NCBI GenBank assembly: GCA_002733865.1
Contig: NVXM01000002.1
Location: 1-64,000, forward strand
Source of the DNA: Sphingopyxis sp.
Lineage (GTDB): Bacteria > Pseudomonadota > Alphaproteobacteria > Sphingomonadales > Sphingomonadaceae
Direction: 5' to 3'
Length of the DNA: 64,000 bases
Below, piece by piece: positions 47,872 through 56,768 of the stretch. Within the stretch, counting starts at the first letter, position 1; each line of letters opens with the position of its first letter. The position numbers were made by a program, and so were the translations under genes. Under the pieces are notes generated by a model. That model had not been told where the DNA came from. It made no database searches and was given only the letters and a program-made list of their open reading frames with translations.

Positions 47872-49347
47872 ATGCAAACCGGAGCCCTGATTTCACTCGC
47901 CCTTTATTTCATTCTCATGCTGGCCATCGGCTTTTACGCCTGGCGCAAATCCACCGACAGTAGCGAAGGCTATCTGCTCGGGGGACGCAATCTGCATCCT
48001 GCGGTTGCGGCGCTGTCTGCTGGTGCCTCCGATATGTCGGGCTGGCTGTTGCTGGGCTTGCCCGGTGCGCTCTACGCCGCCGGGCTGGTCGAAGTGTGGA
48101 TCGGCATCGGGCTGTTTCTCGGCGCGCTGGTCAACTGGATCGTGGTTGCGCCGCGTCTGAGGGAACAGACCGAGCGGATGGGCAATGCGCTCACCATCCC
48201 CCAATTTCTTGCCAACCGTTTCCCCGACAGAGCGCTTGCGCTGCGGGTGACGTCGGCGATCATCATCGTCCTGTTTTTCGCGGTCTATACGGCGGCCGGT
48301 CTGGTCGGTGGCGGCAAATTGTTCGAAACCAGCTTTGCCGGGCTGTTCGGCGACACCGGGATGAGCGATTATATGACCGGCATCTGGATGACCGCTGGCG
48401 TTGTCCTTGCCTATACCATGGTCGGCGGCTTTCTCGCCGTCAGCCTGACCGATTTTGTCCAGGGCTGTATCATGGTGGTGGCGCTGGTGCTGATGCCGAT
48501 CGTGGTGCTGACCGACGATGGCGGAATCAGCGCGGTATCGGCGACTCTCACCGCGATTGACCCCAATTTTCTGAGCCTGACCGCCGGCCTGTCCTTTATC
48601 GGCTTTCTGTCGGCGATCACCTGGGGGCTGGGCTATTTCGGCCAGCCCCACATCATTGTCCGGTTCATGGCGATCCGGTCGATCCCGGCGGTTGCTACCG
48701 CCCGGACAGTCGGCATGAGCTGGATGGGCATCGCGCTGATCGGCGCAATCGGCGTCGGCATCACCGGCCGCGCCTATGTCGAGCGCAATGGCATGGTGCT
48801 GGACGATCCGGAAACGATCTTCATATTGCTCGCCAACGCGCTATTCCATCCGCTGATTACCGGCTTCCTGCTGGCCGCCTTGCTGGCCGCGATCATGAGC
48901 ACGATCAGCTCGCAATTGCTGGTCTCGTCGAGCTCGCTGACCGAGGATTTCTATCGGCTGTTCCTGCGCAAGAATGCCAGCGAGCGGGAGACCGTCAACA
49001 TCGGGCGGCTCGCCGTGGCACTGGTGGCGCTGGTGGCGATCTATATTGCGCGGGATCCGGACAGCCAGGTTCTGGGACTGGTGTCCAACGCCTGGGCCGG
49101 CTTTGGCGCCGCCTTCGGGCCGCTGATCATCCTGTCGCTGACCTGGCCGCGGATGACCGGCACCGGCGCGGTTGCCGGGCTGGTGACCGGCGCGCTGGTG
49201 GTGATCATCTGGATCGCGATGGGCTGGAACAGCAGCTTCATGGGCGGACCCGGCGTGTACGAGATCATTCCTGGCTTTATCGCAGCGATGGCGGCGATTG
49301 TTGGGGTGAGTCTGGCGGGCAAGGAATCGCCGACTTATCAGGCTTGA
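47872..49347 (+). CDS. putP: Sodium/proline symporter
   Basis: 491 residues with about 13 membrane helices of the SSS family. 'LGGRNLHPAVAALSAGASDMSGWLLLGLPGALYAAGL' (sodium and proline site region), 'GGKLFE', 'FGQPHIIVRFMAIRS' and 'STISSQLLVSSSSLTEDFY' are PutP hallmarks. Imports proline with Na+ across the inner membrane. No putA is nearby. Confidence 0.93.
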   Translation: MQTGALISLALYFILMLAIGFYAWRKSTDSSEGYLLGGRNLHPAVAALSAGASDMSGWLLLGLPGALYAAGLVEVWIGIGLFLGALVNWIVVAPRLREQTERMGNALTIPQFLANRFPDRALALRVTSAIIIVLFFAVYTAAGLVGGGKLFETSFAGLFGDTGMSDYMTGIWMTAGVVLAYTMVGGFLAVSLTDFVQGCIMVVALVLMPIVVLTDDGGISAVSATLTAIDPNFLSLTAGLSFIGFLSAITWGLGYFGQPHIIVRFMAIRSIPAVATARTVGMSWMGIALIGAIGVGITGRAYVERNGMVLDDPETIFILLANALFHPLITGFLLAALLAAIMSTISSQLLVSSSSLTEDFYRLFLRKNASERETVNIGRLAVALVALVAIYIARDPDSQVLGLVSNAWAGFGAAFGPLIILSLTWPRMTGTGAVAGLVTGALVVIIWIAMGWNSSFMGGPGVYEIIPGFIAAMAAIVGVSLAGKESPTYQA

Positions 49348-49394
49348 TCTTATCGCAAGAGCGGCTGCGGCAGGGTTTGAGTGAGCTTGGCCCG

Positions 49395-49420
49395 GGATGC
49401 TGAAACGAGTTCAGCATGAC
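49395..49420. repeat. Short palindromic repeat (GATGCTGAAACGAGTTCAGCATG)
   Basis: Arms ATGCTGAA and TTCAGCAT around a 5-nt loop lie between putP and the convergent metallopeptidase gene. Similar 'GATCCTGAAACAAGTTCAGGATG' palindromes are frequent in alphaproteobacterial genomes. It may act as a bidirectional terminator. Confidence 0.65.
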
Positions 49421-49439
49421 GAATACTAATAATGCGGCG

Positions 49440-49835
49440 TCAGTCGTCTGCGCTGTCCTCGATTGCGTGCATGTCGGCGTCGCTGAGCCCGAAATGATGG
49501 CCGACCTCGTGGATAACGACATGGCGGATCAGGGCTTCGAGCGCGACGCCGGTCTGCGCCAACTCCGCCAGCAGCGGCCGCCGATATAGCGTGATCCGAT
49601 CGCCCTCCCCGCTCGGCTGCGCCCATGAAGATTTCTCACCGACCGGCACGCCCTGATAGAGGCCGGACAGCTGATAGGGGCTGGTCATCCCGAAATGATC
49701 GAGAATCTCCTGCTCGGGCCAGTCTTCGATACGCAGCACGATGTCGCCGAGATAATCGGCGAAGGGTGCCGGGATGGTTTCGAACACGCGGCGGGCGATG
49801 GCTTCGAAATCGGTGATGGTCGGTGGGTTGGTCAT
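49440..49835 (-). CDS. Small metallopeptidase-fold protein (zinicin, DUF1025-like)
   Basis: 131 residues from the ATG at 49835. The zinc motif 'HEVGHHFGLSD' (HExxHxxGxxD) near residue 113 is complete. 'GVALEALIRHVVIHE' and 'FADYLGDIVLRIED' match the short family of metallopeptidase-fold proteins found across bacteria. Substrate unknown. Confidence 0.85.
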   Translation of the reverse strand: MTNPPTITDFEAIARRVFETIPAPFADYLGDIVLRIEDWPEQEILDHFGMTSPYQLSGLYQGVPVGEKSSWAQPSGEGDRITLYRRPLLAELAQTGVALEALIRHVVIHEVGHHFGLSDADMHAIEDSADD

Positions 49836-49938
49836 GCTGATGATATAGGGATTGCATTGCTGCGGCAAAAGGGCGGTTTCGCGATGCGTAAAGCTTGATA
49901 GCAGCGGTCACTAATCCGAGAAATTATTGCACCACTGT

Positions 49939-50100
49939 CCTTCTCCCCTGAGGGAGAAGGATGCGAAGACTTGGCAATTTATTGCCTAGTCATAGCTGGA
50001 TGAGGGTGTCCTGCGCTTCAGAGTTCAGAACACCCTCATCCAACGCCGCCTAATCGCTGAAGCGATAAGGCTCTGTATCCTTCTCCCTCAAGGGAGAAGG
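49939..50100. repeat. Large intergenic inverted-repeat element
   Basis: CCTTCTCCCCTGAGGGAGAAGG at 49939-49960 and CCTTCTCCCTCAAGGGAGAAGG at 50079-50100 frame the element; a second nested pair GGATGAGGGTGT (49998-50009) and ACACCCTCATCC (50030-50041) forms its centre. Probably a mobile-palindrome or REP-type sequence; it also ends the ettA transcript. Confidence 0.8.
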
Positions 50101-50108
50101 GCTGTGAC

Positions 50109-51788
50109 TTATCTAGTCAGCTTCTTATAAGCCACCCGCGTAGGCCGATCCGCTGCATCGCCCAACCGTCGCCGCTTGTCCTCTTCATAGCTTTCGAAAT
50201 TGCCTTCGAACCACTCCACATGACTATCCCCCTCAAACGCCAGAATATGCGTCGCCAGACGATCGAGGAAGAAGCGGTCATGGGAGATGACCACGGCGCA
50301 GCCGGCGAAGTTTTCCAGGGCGTCTTCGAGTGCGCGCAGGGTTTCGACGTCGAGATCGTTGGTTGGCTCATCGAGCAGCAGCACGTTGCCGCCCTCTTTC
50401 AGCATCTTGGCGAGATGGACGCGGTTGCGTTCGCCGCCGGAGAGCTGGCCGACTTTTTTCTGCTGGTCGACGCCCTTGAAGTTGAACGCGCCGACATAGG
50501 CGCGAGTCTGGACTTCGTTCTTGCCGAAGGTGAAAAAGTCGTGGCCGCCGGAAATTTCTTCCCAGATATTCTTTGACGGATCGAGCGTGTCGCGGCTCTG
50601 GTCGACATAGCCGAGCTTCACGGTCTCGCCGAGTTCAAGCGAACCACTGTCCGGAGTTTCCTGGCCGGTGATGATCCGGAACAGCGTGGTTTTACCCGCG
50701 CCGTTGGCGCCAATGATGCCGACGATGCCGCCCGGTGGCAGCGAGAATTCGAGATCTTCGAACAGGAGCTTGTCGCCATAGGCCTTGGTCAGCCCCTTGG
50801 CCTCGATCACCTTGGAGCCGAGCCGTTCCGGGGTCTGGATCAGGATCTGGGCTTTGCCGACCACGCGGTTTTCCTGCGAAGCGACGAGATCGTCGAATGA
50901 CTTGATACGCGCCTTGGACTTGGTTTGCCGGGCTTTCGGGCTCTGCCGCATCCACTGCAGCTCGTTCTCGATCGCTTTCTGGCGGCTCTTGTCCTCGCGT
51001 TCTTCCTGTTCCATCCGCTTGGACTTGGCTTCCAGCCAGTTGGAATAATTGCCTTCGAACGGGATGCCCTTGCCGCGATCGATTTCGAGTACCCAGTTGA
51101 CGACATTGTCGAGGAAGTAGCGGTCATGGGTGACGAGAATGACGTTGCCGGGATAGTCGATGAGATGCTTTTCCAGCCAGGCAACGCTTTCGGCGTCGAG
51201 ATGGTTGGTCGGCTCATCGAGCATCAGGATTTCCGGCTTGTCGAGCAGCAGGCGGCAGAGCGCGACGCGGCGCTTTTCACCGCCGGAGAGATCGGTAACC
51301 GGGCTGTCGCCGGGCGGGCAGCGCAGGGCTTCCATGGCGATTTCGAGCTGATTGTCGAGCGTCCAGCCGTCGACGGCATCGATCTTTTCCTGCAGCGTGC
51401 CCATTTCCTCCATCAGCGCGTCGAAATCGGCGTCTTCCGGCGGATCACCCATGATGTTGGAGATTTCGTTGAAACGGTCGACGAGATCAGCGACTTCGCG
51501 GACGCCGTCCATGACGTTTTCCTTGACCGTCTTGCTGTCGTCAAGCTCGGGCTCCTGAGCGAGATAGCCAACGCGAATGCCCTCCCCTGCCCAGGCTTCG
51601 CCCTGATATTCCTCATCCTGGCCAGCCATGATCTTCATCAGGGTCGATTTACCGGCGCCGTTCTTACCAATGATCGCGATTTTGGTGCCTGGCAGAAACT
51701 GCAGGTGGATATTGTCGAGTACGGGTTTGGGGGCACCGGGGAAGGTCTTGGTCAGACCCTTCATGACATAGCTATATTGGACGGCCAT
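50109..51788 (-). CDS. ettA: EttA, ABC-F translational regulator
   Basis: 559 residues from the ATG at 51788. Two ABC ATPase domains: Walker A 'GKNGAGKSTLM' and signature 'LSGGEKRRVALCR' in the first, 'GANGAGKTTLFR' and 'LSGGERNRVHLAK' in the second. The arm and the P-site linker ('WMRQSPKARQTKSKARI') match EttA. It has no membrane domain; it binds the ribosomal E site and gates early elongation according to the ADP/ATP ratio. An upstream ATG at 51872 lacks support. Confidence 0.95.
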   Translation of the reverse strand: MAVQYSYVMKGLTKTFPGAPKPVLDNIHLQFLPGTKIAIIGKNGAGKSTLMKIMAGQDEEYQGEAWAGEGIRVGYLAQEPELDDSKTVKENVMDGVREVADLVDRFNEISNIMGDPPEDADFDALMEEMGTLQEKIDAVDGWTLDNQLEIAMEALRCPPGDSPVTDLSGGEKRRVALCRLLLDKPEILMLDEPTNHLDAESVAWLEKHLIDYPGNVILVTHDRYFLDNVVNWVLEIDRGKGIPFEGNYSNWLEAKSKRMEQEEREDKSRQKAIENELQWMRQSPKARQTKSKARIKSFDDLVASQENRVVGKAQILIQTPERLGSKVIEAKGLTKAYGDKLLFEDLEFSLPPGGIVGIIGANGAGKTTLFRIITGQETPDSGSLELGETVKLGYVDQSRDTLDPSKNIWEEISGGHDFFTFGKNEVQTRAYVGAFNFKGVDQQKKVGQLSGGERNRVHLAKMLKEGGNVLLLDEPTNDLDVETLRALEDALENFAGCAVVISHDRFFLDRLATHILAFEGDSHVEWFEGNFESYEEDKRRRLGDAADRPTRVAYKKLTR

Positions 51789-51973
51789 TATATATTCTTT
51801 CTCAATCACTGTCGTTCGGCCTGCGCCTGTCGAAAGCGGCCTGGCGGCTGGGTGCTTCGACAAGCGCGGCATTTACGGAAAATGGGGCTTGTTTGATGGC
51901 CCATGTAGCTATTCCGCCCGTCCGTCGCAAGAGACCATTGGCAAAGCGCAAAAGGCGGGTTAGTCAGCAGGAC

Positions 51974-53350
51974 ATGAGAAAGATAACCAAATTGCTCGCT
52001 GGCGCGACCGCGCTGTTCCTGTCCACTTCGGCGCTGGCTGACAATCACGATATCGCGGCGTTGCAGACAAAGGCGCTGCAGGACGATATCGCCTATGATA
52101 TCGTCGAAGGACTGACCACGGAAATAGGGCCGCGGCAAGCCGGGACCGAAGCGGAAGCACGGGCGAGGAACTGGGCTGTCGCCAAGTTGAAAGCGCTGGG
52201 ATTCAGCAATGTCCGCAATGAGGCTTATCTGATGCCGACCTGGGTTCGGGGCGCAGAAACGGCATCGGTGATCAGCCCGTATCCACAGAAGCTGGCGATC
52301 ACCGCGCTGGGCAACAGCGGCAGTACCGGCGCGCAGGGTTTGACCGCAGAGCTTGTCTATTTCCCGACGCTGGCTGATCTGATGGCCGCGCCGGATGGCA
52401 GCCTGGACGGCAAGATCGCTTTTGTCAGCCACGAGATGAAAGCCACCCAGGACGGATCTAGCTATGGTGCTTTCGGGCCAGCGCGTTTTGTCGGTCCGAA
52501 TATCGCGGCGAAAAAGGGTGCTGCGGCGATCGTCATCCGTTCGGCCGGGACCGACCATCATCGCAATCCGCATACCGGCAACACCAATTTTGAAGAAGGC
52601 GTGACGCCGATACCGGCAGGCGCGCTTTCCATTCCGGACGCGGAAAATCTGGTTCGGATGATTGAACGGGGTAAGCCGGTAGAATTGAAGCTGGTGCTGA
52701 CTCCGCAAAATATCGGGGAACAGGAATCCGGCAATGTGATCGCCGAACTGCCCGGCAGCGATCCGTCGCTCGGCATGATCGTGATAGCCTGCCATCTCGA
52801 CAGCTGGGATCTGGGCACTGGCGCGATCGACGATGCTTCCGGCTGCGGGATCATTACCGCTGCGGCCAAACATGTGATGGCGGCGGGGCAACCGAAGCGC
52901 ACTATCCGGCTGCTCTGGGCGGGTGCCGAGGAAGTCGGCCTGTGGGGCGGCAATGCCTATGGTGAGGCGCGCAAAGGCGACAATCACGCGCTGGCCATGG
53001 AATCGGACTTTGGCGCCGATCGCGTCTGGCGAGTCGAGTTTAATCTGCCAGAATCGGCCAAGCCGCTAGCGGACCGGATCGCCAATGCGTTGCAGCCGCT
53101 CGGCATCGGGCGGGGGCAGCAGCCCGCCACCGGAGGTGCTGACGTTCAGGCGATTATCCGTAACAACAATCTCGCGGTGATCGATCTGCAACAGGACGGC
53201 ACCCGCTATTTCGACCTGCACCACACGCCGGATGATACGCTGGACAAGATTGATCCGGAACAACTGCGCCAGAATGTTGCCGCCTGGACCACGGTCCTGT
53301 CGATCGTCGGCAACAGCGATGCCGATTTGACGATGCCGCCGAAGGAATGA
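51974..53350 (+). CDS. Secreted M28-family metallopeptidase
   Basis: 458 residues from the ATG at 51974, with a signal peptide to about residue 21 (ALA-D). A PA-domain insert (about 120-230) precedes the M28 catalytic core: 'ACHLDSWDLGTGAIDDASGCG' (His and bridging Asp), 'WAGAEEVGLWG' (general base and ligand Glu), 'ESDFG' and a late His in 'LHHTPDD'. A periplasmic or secreted aminopeptidase or carboxypeptidase. It overlaps the next gene by ATGA. Confidence 0.92.
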   Translation: MRKITKLLAGATALFLSTSALADNHDIAALQTKALQDDIAYDIVEGLTTEIGPRQAGTEAEARARNWAVAKLKALGFSNVRNEAYLMPTWVRGAETASVISPYPQKLAITALGNSGSTGAQGLTAELVYFPTLADLMAAPDGSLDGKIAFVSHEMKATQDGSSYGAFGPARFVGPNIAAKKGAAAIVIRSAGTDHHRNPHTGNTNFEEGVTPIPAGALSIPDAENLVRMIERGKPVELKLVLTPQNIGEQESGNVIAELPGSDPSLGMIVIACHLDSWDLGTGAIDDASGCGIITAAAKHVMAAGQPKRTIRLLWAGAEEVGLWGGNAYGEARKGDNHALAMESDFGADRVWRVEFNLPESAKPLADRIANALQPLGIGRGQQPATGGADVQAIIRNNNLAVIDLQQDGTRYFDLHHTPDDTLDKIDPEQLRQNVAAWTTVLSIVGNSDADLTMPPKE

Positions 53351-53595
53351 AAGTGCGCCGCTTCTTTTTGCCCGCCGTGATACTGCTCGCAGGCTGTTCG
53401 GAAACACCGGTTGAAGATCAGGGTGACGAGGCGATCGCGGCGCATGCCGAGAATATTGAGCAAGAGGCCCGTTCTCTCGAGCAGGCGGCTGATGAAGCGG
53501 TCAAGGCGATGGAAGAGGATATTGATGCCGAACTGGCTGCGGATGGCGTTGGCGATCCGGCGGCAGAGCCAGTCCCGTCTGAAACCGAAAACTAG
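53347..53595 (+). CDS. Small lipoprotein, acidic
   Basis: 82 residues. The lipobox 'LLAGC' places the lipidated Cys at residue 17. The mature part is strongly acidic, with a predicted helix of alternating Glu/Ala. No known family. Coupled to the M28 peptidase by ATGA, so probably expressed with it. Confidence 0.75.
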   Translation: MKVRRFFLPAVILLAGCSETPVEDQGDEAIAAHAENIEQEARSLEQAADEAVKAMEEDIDAELAADGVGDPAAEPVPSETEN

Positions 53596-53636
53596 CGAAG
53601 CGCACGGTTTCCGCTCTGTGCTCGGCAACCGACGGA

Positions 53637-55040
53637 TCAGGTGACCGATAGCACCAGCGTAGCCCGCAATCCTCCCTGTTCCCGATTTCTCAGGATGATA
53701 TCGCCGCCATGATCGCGGGCGATAGCTCGGGCCAGCGTGAGGCCCAGCCCGGAACCGCCGGTCGCGCGGTTGCGCGAGGCTTCTCCGCGCAAAAATGGTT
53801 CGAACATCGCCTCGATTTTCCCCTCGGGAATTCCCGGACCATTGTCATCCACATGTATCATCAGCTTGTCGTCAGACTTTTCCACAGAGATGTCCGCAGC
53901 CTCGCCATAGAGAATGGCGTTGCCGATCAGATTGCGCAGCGCCCGGCGCACCAGCGTTTCGCGGATCACCGCGCTCTGCTTTTCGCCTCGCTGATAGCGG
54001 ACCTCGTGCCCCAGGTCGGTGAACTCATCCACGATCGTTTCGATCAGCGAGCGAATATCAACCCGGTCGGCCTGCTCGCCGGAGCGGCCAAGCCGTGCCA
54101 GAGACAGGATGTCGTCCAGCATATGATCGATATCTTCGATACCGGCGATCATCCTTTCCCTCTCGCCATCATCTTCGACACTCTCTACGCGCACGCGCAG
54201 AGCAGCCAGCGGGGTTCGGAGATCATGGCCGATCGCGCCCAGCATTACGTCTTTCTCGTTGAGCATGGCGTTCACTCTGCCGCTCATCACATTGAAAGCC
54301 CGAATCAATTCCCGCGTGTCGGGTGGACCCTGTTCCGGCAGTTCCTCCGTCTCGCCGGGCTGGAAGCCCTGTGCCCTGGCGGTCAGTGATTTGAGCGGCC
54401 GGGAGATATAGCGACCGAGCAGGATCAGCGGAATCAGCATCAGCAGATAGATGGTGATCGTCTGAAACAGCAGGGTGCGCACCAGCAGGGGCGTCCGTTG
54501 TCTCACCGCCGATGCGATGCTGACCCACTGTCCGTCCGCTTGCCGGGCCGAAATAATGACGAATCCGGTGATCTCCGGTGGCGTCCGCCTATCCCCCATG
54601 GACCGGTTGATCGGGTTGTTGCGCCAGCCGCGACGATTGGCGCCAATCATATGTCCGTTCATATCGCTCGTCATATCGTCGATGAAGGTGACCCGGATGT
54701 CGGAAAAGCCGAAACCCATATTGGCAAAGGCTTGCCCGGCGCGCGCTTCCAGTTCCGGCAAGCGTTGCATATCGTCGGTCACGGCGCTTTGAGGACTATA
54801 TTTCAGCCGCCCCCAACGCTTTGCCCGCATGTCACCGCCGCGTCGCATGGAGCGATCATTTGCCTGCCGGTCGAGGCCGAATACGATGCGCGAGAGGGCC
54901 GATGTGGAGGCTTCCACCAGGTTCTGATTCTTGGCTCCCCGGTACAGAAGGAAGCTGTTCACGCCCTGCGCCAGCAACAGCATCAACGCAACGATCAGCA
55001 AAAGCTGTCCGACCAGGCTTTTTGGCCATAGCCATTTCAC
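53637..55040 (-). CDS. Sensor histidine kinase, EnvZ/OmpR type
   Basis: 467 residues. Two membrane helices (about 10-27 and 185-205) flank a periplasmic sensor region. HAMP follows ('RPLKSLTARAQGFQPGE'), then HisKA with 'GAIGHDLRTPLAALRVRVE' and HATPase ('NLIGNAILYGEA', 'DNGPGIPE', 'GGSGLGLTLARAI'). Signal unknown. The start overlaps the response regulator stop by ATGA. Confidence 0.93.
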   Translation of the reverse strand: MKWLWPKSLVGQLLLIVALMLLLAQGVNSFLLYRGAKNQNLVEASTSALSRIVFGLDRQANDRSMRRGGDMRAKRWGRLKYSPQSAVTDDMQRLPELEARAGQAFANMGFGFSDIRVTFIDDMTSDMNGHMIGANRRGWRNNPINRSMGDRRTPPEITGFVIISARQADGQWVSIASAVRQRTPLLVRTLLFQTITIYLLMLIPLILLGRYISRPLKSLTARAQGFQPGETEELPEQGPPDTRELIRAFNVMSGRVNAMLNEKDVMLGAIGHDLRTPLAALRVRVESVEDDGERERMIAGIEDIDHMLDDILSLARLGRSGEQADRVDIRSLIETIVDEFTDLGHEVRYQRGEKQSAVIRETLVRRALRNLIGNAILYGEAADISVEKSDDKLMIHVDDNGPGIPEGKIEAMFEPFLRGEASRNRATGGSGLGLTLARAIARDHGGDIILRNREQGGLRATLVLSVT

Positions 55041-55756
55041 AGCGACTTGACCTCACCGGCCAGCACATAGCCGCCGCCCCAGACCGTCTTGATAATCTCC
55101 GGATTTTTCGGATCGGCTTCGATCTTGCGTCGCAGCCGGCTGATCTGGTTATCCACCGCCCGGTCAAAAGCGTGCGCTTCCCTGCCCTGGGTTATGTCGA
55201 GCAGCTGATCCCGGTTGAGGACCTTGCCGGCCCGCGAAACCAGCGCCAGCAGCATCTGATATTCGCCGCTGGACAGTGACACATTGACGCCATCGGCATC
55301 GATCAGGCTGCGCTTGTCACTTTTCAGCGTCCAGCCGGAAAATTGATACCCGCCGCCGGACGTTCCGATCTGCTTCGCCCCACCCTTTTCCGCGCGGCGC
55401 AAAACGACCTTGATCCGCGCCACCAGTTCGCGCGGGCTGAAGGGTTTGGTGATATAGTCATCGGCGCCCAGTTCCAGCCCGATGATCCGTTCGGTCTCTT
55501 CGGTTCTGGCGCTGATGAAGATGACGGGGGTATCGGTCTTGTCGGTGACAAAGCGGCAGAGGCTGAGACCATCCTCGCCGGGCATCATGATATCGAGCAA
55601 TATGATGTCAAAATCATAAGCGTTGAGCAAGGATCGCGCGGCGCTGGCGTCGCTGGCCTGCTGCACCTTATAGCCCTGCTTGATGAGATATTCAGCCAGT
55701 GGCTCGCGCAGCGATGCTTCGTCATCGACCAGCAAGATGTGGATTTTCTGCGTCAT
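55037..55756 (-). CDS. OmpR-family response regulator
   Basis: 239 residues. Receiver with 'LVDDEASLR', phospho-Asp in 'IILLDIMMPGEDG', 'FISAR' and 'YITKPF'. The C-terminal winged helix ('LSSGEYQMLLALVSRAGKVLNRDQLL', 'RAVDNQISRLRRKIE', 'TVWGGGYVL') is of the OmpR/PhoB type. Partner of the adjacent kinase; targets unknown. Confidence 0.95.
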   Translation of the reverse strand: MTQKIHILLVDDEASLREPLAEYLIKQGYKVQQASDASAARSLLNAYDFDIILLDIMMPGEDGLSLCRFVTDKTDTPVIFISARTEETERIIGLELGADDYITKPFSPRELVARIKVVLRRAEKGGAKQIGTSGGGYQFSGWTLKSDKRSLIDADGVNVSLSSGEYQMLLALVSRAGKVLNRDQLLDITQGREAHAFDRAVDNQISRLRRKIEADPKNPEIIKTVWGGGYVLAGEVKSL

Positions 55757-55781
55757 CGGATCGCCCTATCACAGGAATCAC

Positions 55782-55838
55782 AAAAAGAAACGGACCGTCA
55801 GCCATCGGGGGAAGGAGCATATCGGCTGACGATCCGTT
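55782..55838 (-). terminator. Rho-independent terminator of the EF-hand gene
   Basis: Arms at 55791-55804 and 55825-55838 pair as a 14-bp stem with one mismatch (ACGGATCGTCAGCC on the minus strand); a T-rich tract follows on the minus strand at 55790-55782. Confidence 0.75.
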
Positions 55839-55860
55839 CGCGAAAAAAGGGGTTCAGGGA

Positions 55861-56487
55861 TCAACCGCCTTTTTTATTCTTGGCCCATTCCGCGCGGCGG
55901 GCCTGCCACGCAGCCTGACGCTCTTCTTTGGTGATCTTGCCGTCCTTGTTGGCGTCGGTCTTGTCAAAACGGGCCAGCGCAGCAGCGGTAAATTCGGCTT
56001 TGCTGATCATCTTGTCGCCGTTGGTATCGGCCTGCCGCATCATTGCCATGCCACGTCCACCGTGATGCCCGCGCATTTTCCGGTCGCCGCGCATAGCCTT
56101 GCCACTGTGCTTGCGATGCATCGACCGCGCTTCTTCCGGACTCAATGTGCCATTGCCGTCCTTGTCCATACGAGCAAAGCGCTTGGCCTTGCGTTCCGCA
56201 CGAGCGGCTTCAATTTCGGCCGGCGACAGTTCACCGTCACCATTGGCGTCCATTTTGGCAAAGCGTTCGGCCTTTCTGGCCGCACGATCTTCCTGGGAAA
56301 GCTGGCCATCGCCATTCGTATCCATTTTGGCGAAGCGGTCTTCCAGCGATTGCGTCATTTCCGCGCGGCTTATCGCACCATCGCCGTTGGTATCGGCACG
56401 CATAGCGCGTTCACCGGGAGCAGCAATGGCGATACCGCCAGCCATCAGCATCGCGGTTGCACTCGAGATCAAAATTGCTTTTCTCAT
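55861..56487 (-). CDS. Secreted EF-hand calcium-binding protein
   Basis: 208 residues from the ATG at 56487. Signal peptide to about residue 22 (IAIA-A). Six EF-hand loops of the form D-x-(N/D)-x-D-G, such as 'DTNGDGAISRAE', 'DANGDGELSPAE' and 'DKDGNGTLSPEE', separated by Lys/Arg/Ala-rich helices. A His/Arg/Met-rich stretch ('GHHGGRGMAMM') interrupts between loops 4 and 5. Periplasmic calcium binding is likely; the partner is unknown. It is followed by a terminator, so a single-gene unit. Confidence 0.9.
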   Translation of the reverse strand: MRKAILISSATAMLMAGGIAIAAPGERAMRADTNGDGAISRAEMTQSLEDRFAKMDTNGDGQLSQEDRAARKAERFAKMDANGDGELSPAEIEAARAERKAKRFARMDKDGNGTLSPEEARSMHRKHSGKAMRGDRKMRGHHGGRGMAMMRQADTNGDKMISKAEFTAAALARFDKTDANKDGKITKEERQAAWQARRAEWAKNKKGG

Positions 56488-56768
56488 GTCTAAGTTCCTC
56501 ATGTTCCAGTTCAGCGAAGCGTTTTAACTGTTTCGCCATGAATGTTGTTTTAAGGGAGAGATGTCGCGCAACTTTGTCAGAACCGCACAAAATTGTCGCA
56601 AATTGTATCAGTTTCGGCGCTTTGTTCATCGAACCGACAGACGCTGCCGGGGGCGGCGGTCCCGAATAGGGACATTGATCGCACCCGCATATTTCAATCG
56701 ACGGAAGTCAAAATTATATTTATTGGTAGAGTTTATGCGGAATTCAGAGTGAAGGATTAGTAGGCCCG

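Noticed and set aside
51805..51880. Possible degenerate intergenic repeat upstream of ettA (CTGTCGAA and TTCGACAAG pair)
   Set aside because: It resembles a common sphingomonad repeat but the arms are short and imperfect, so I did not list it as a feature.
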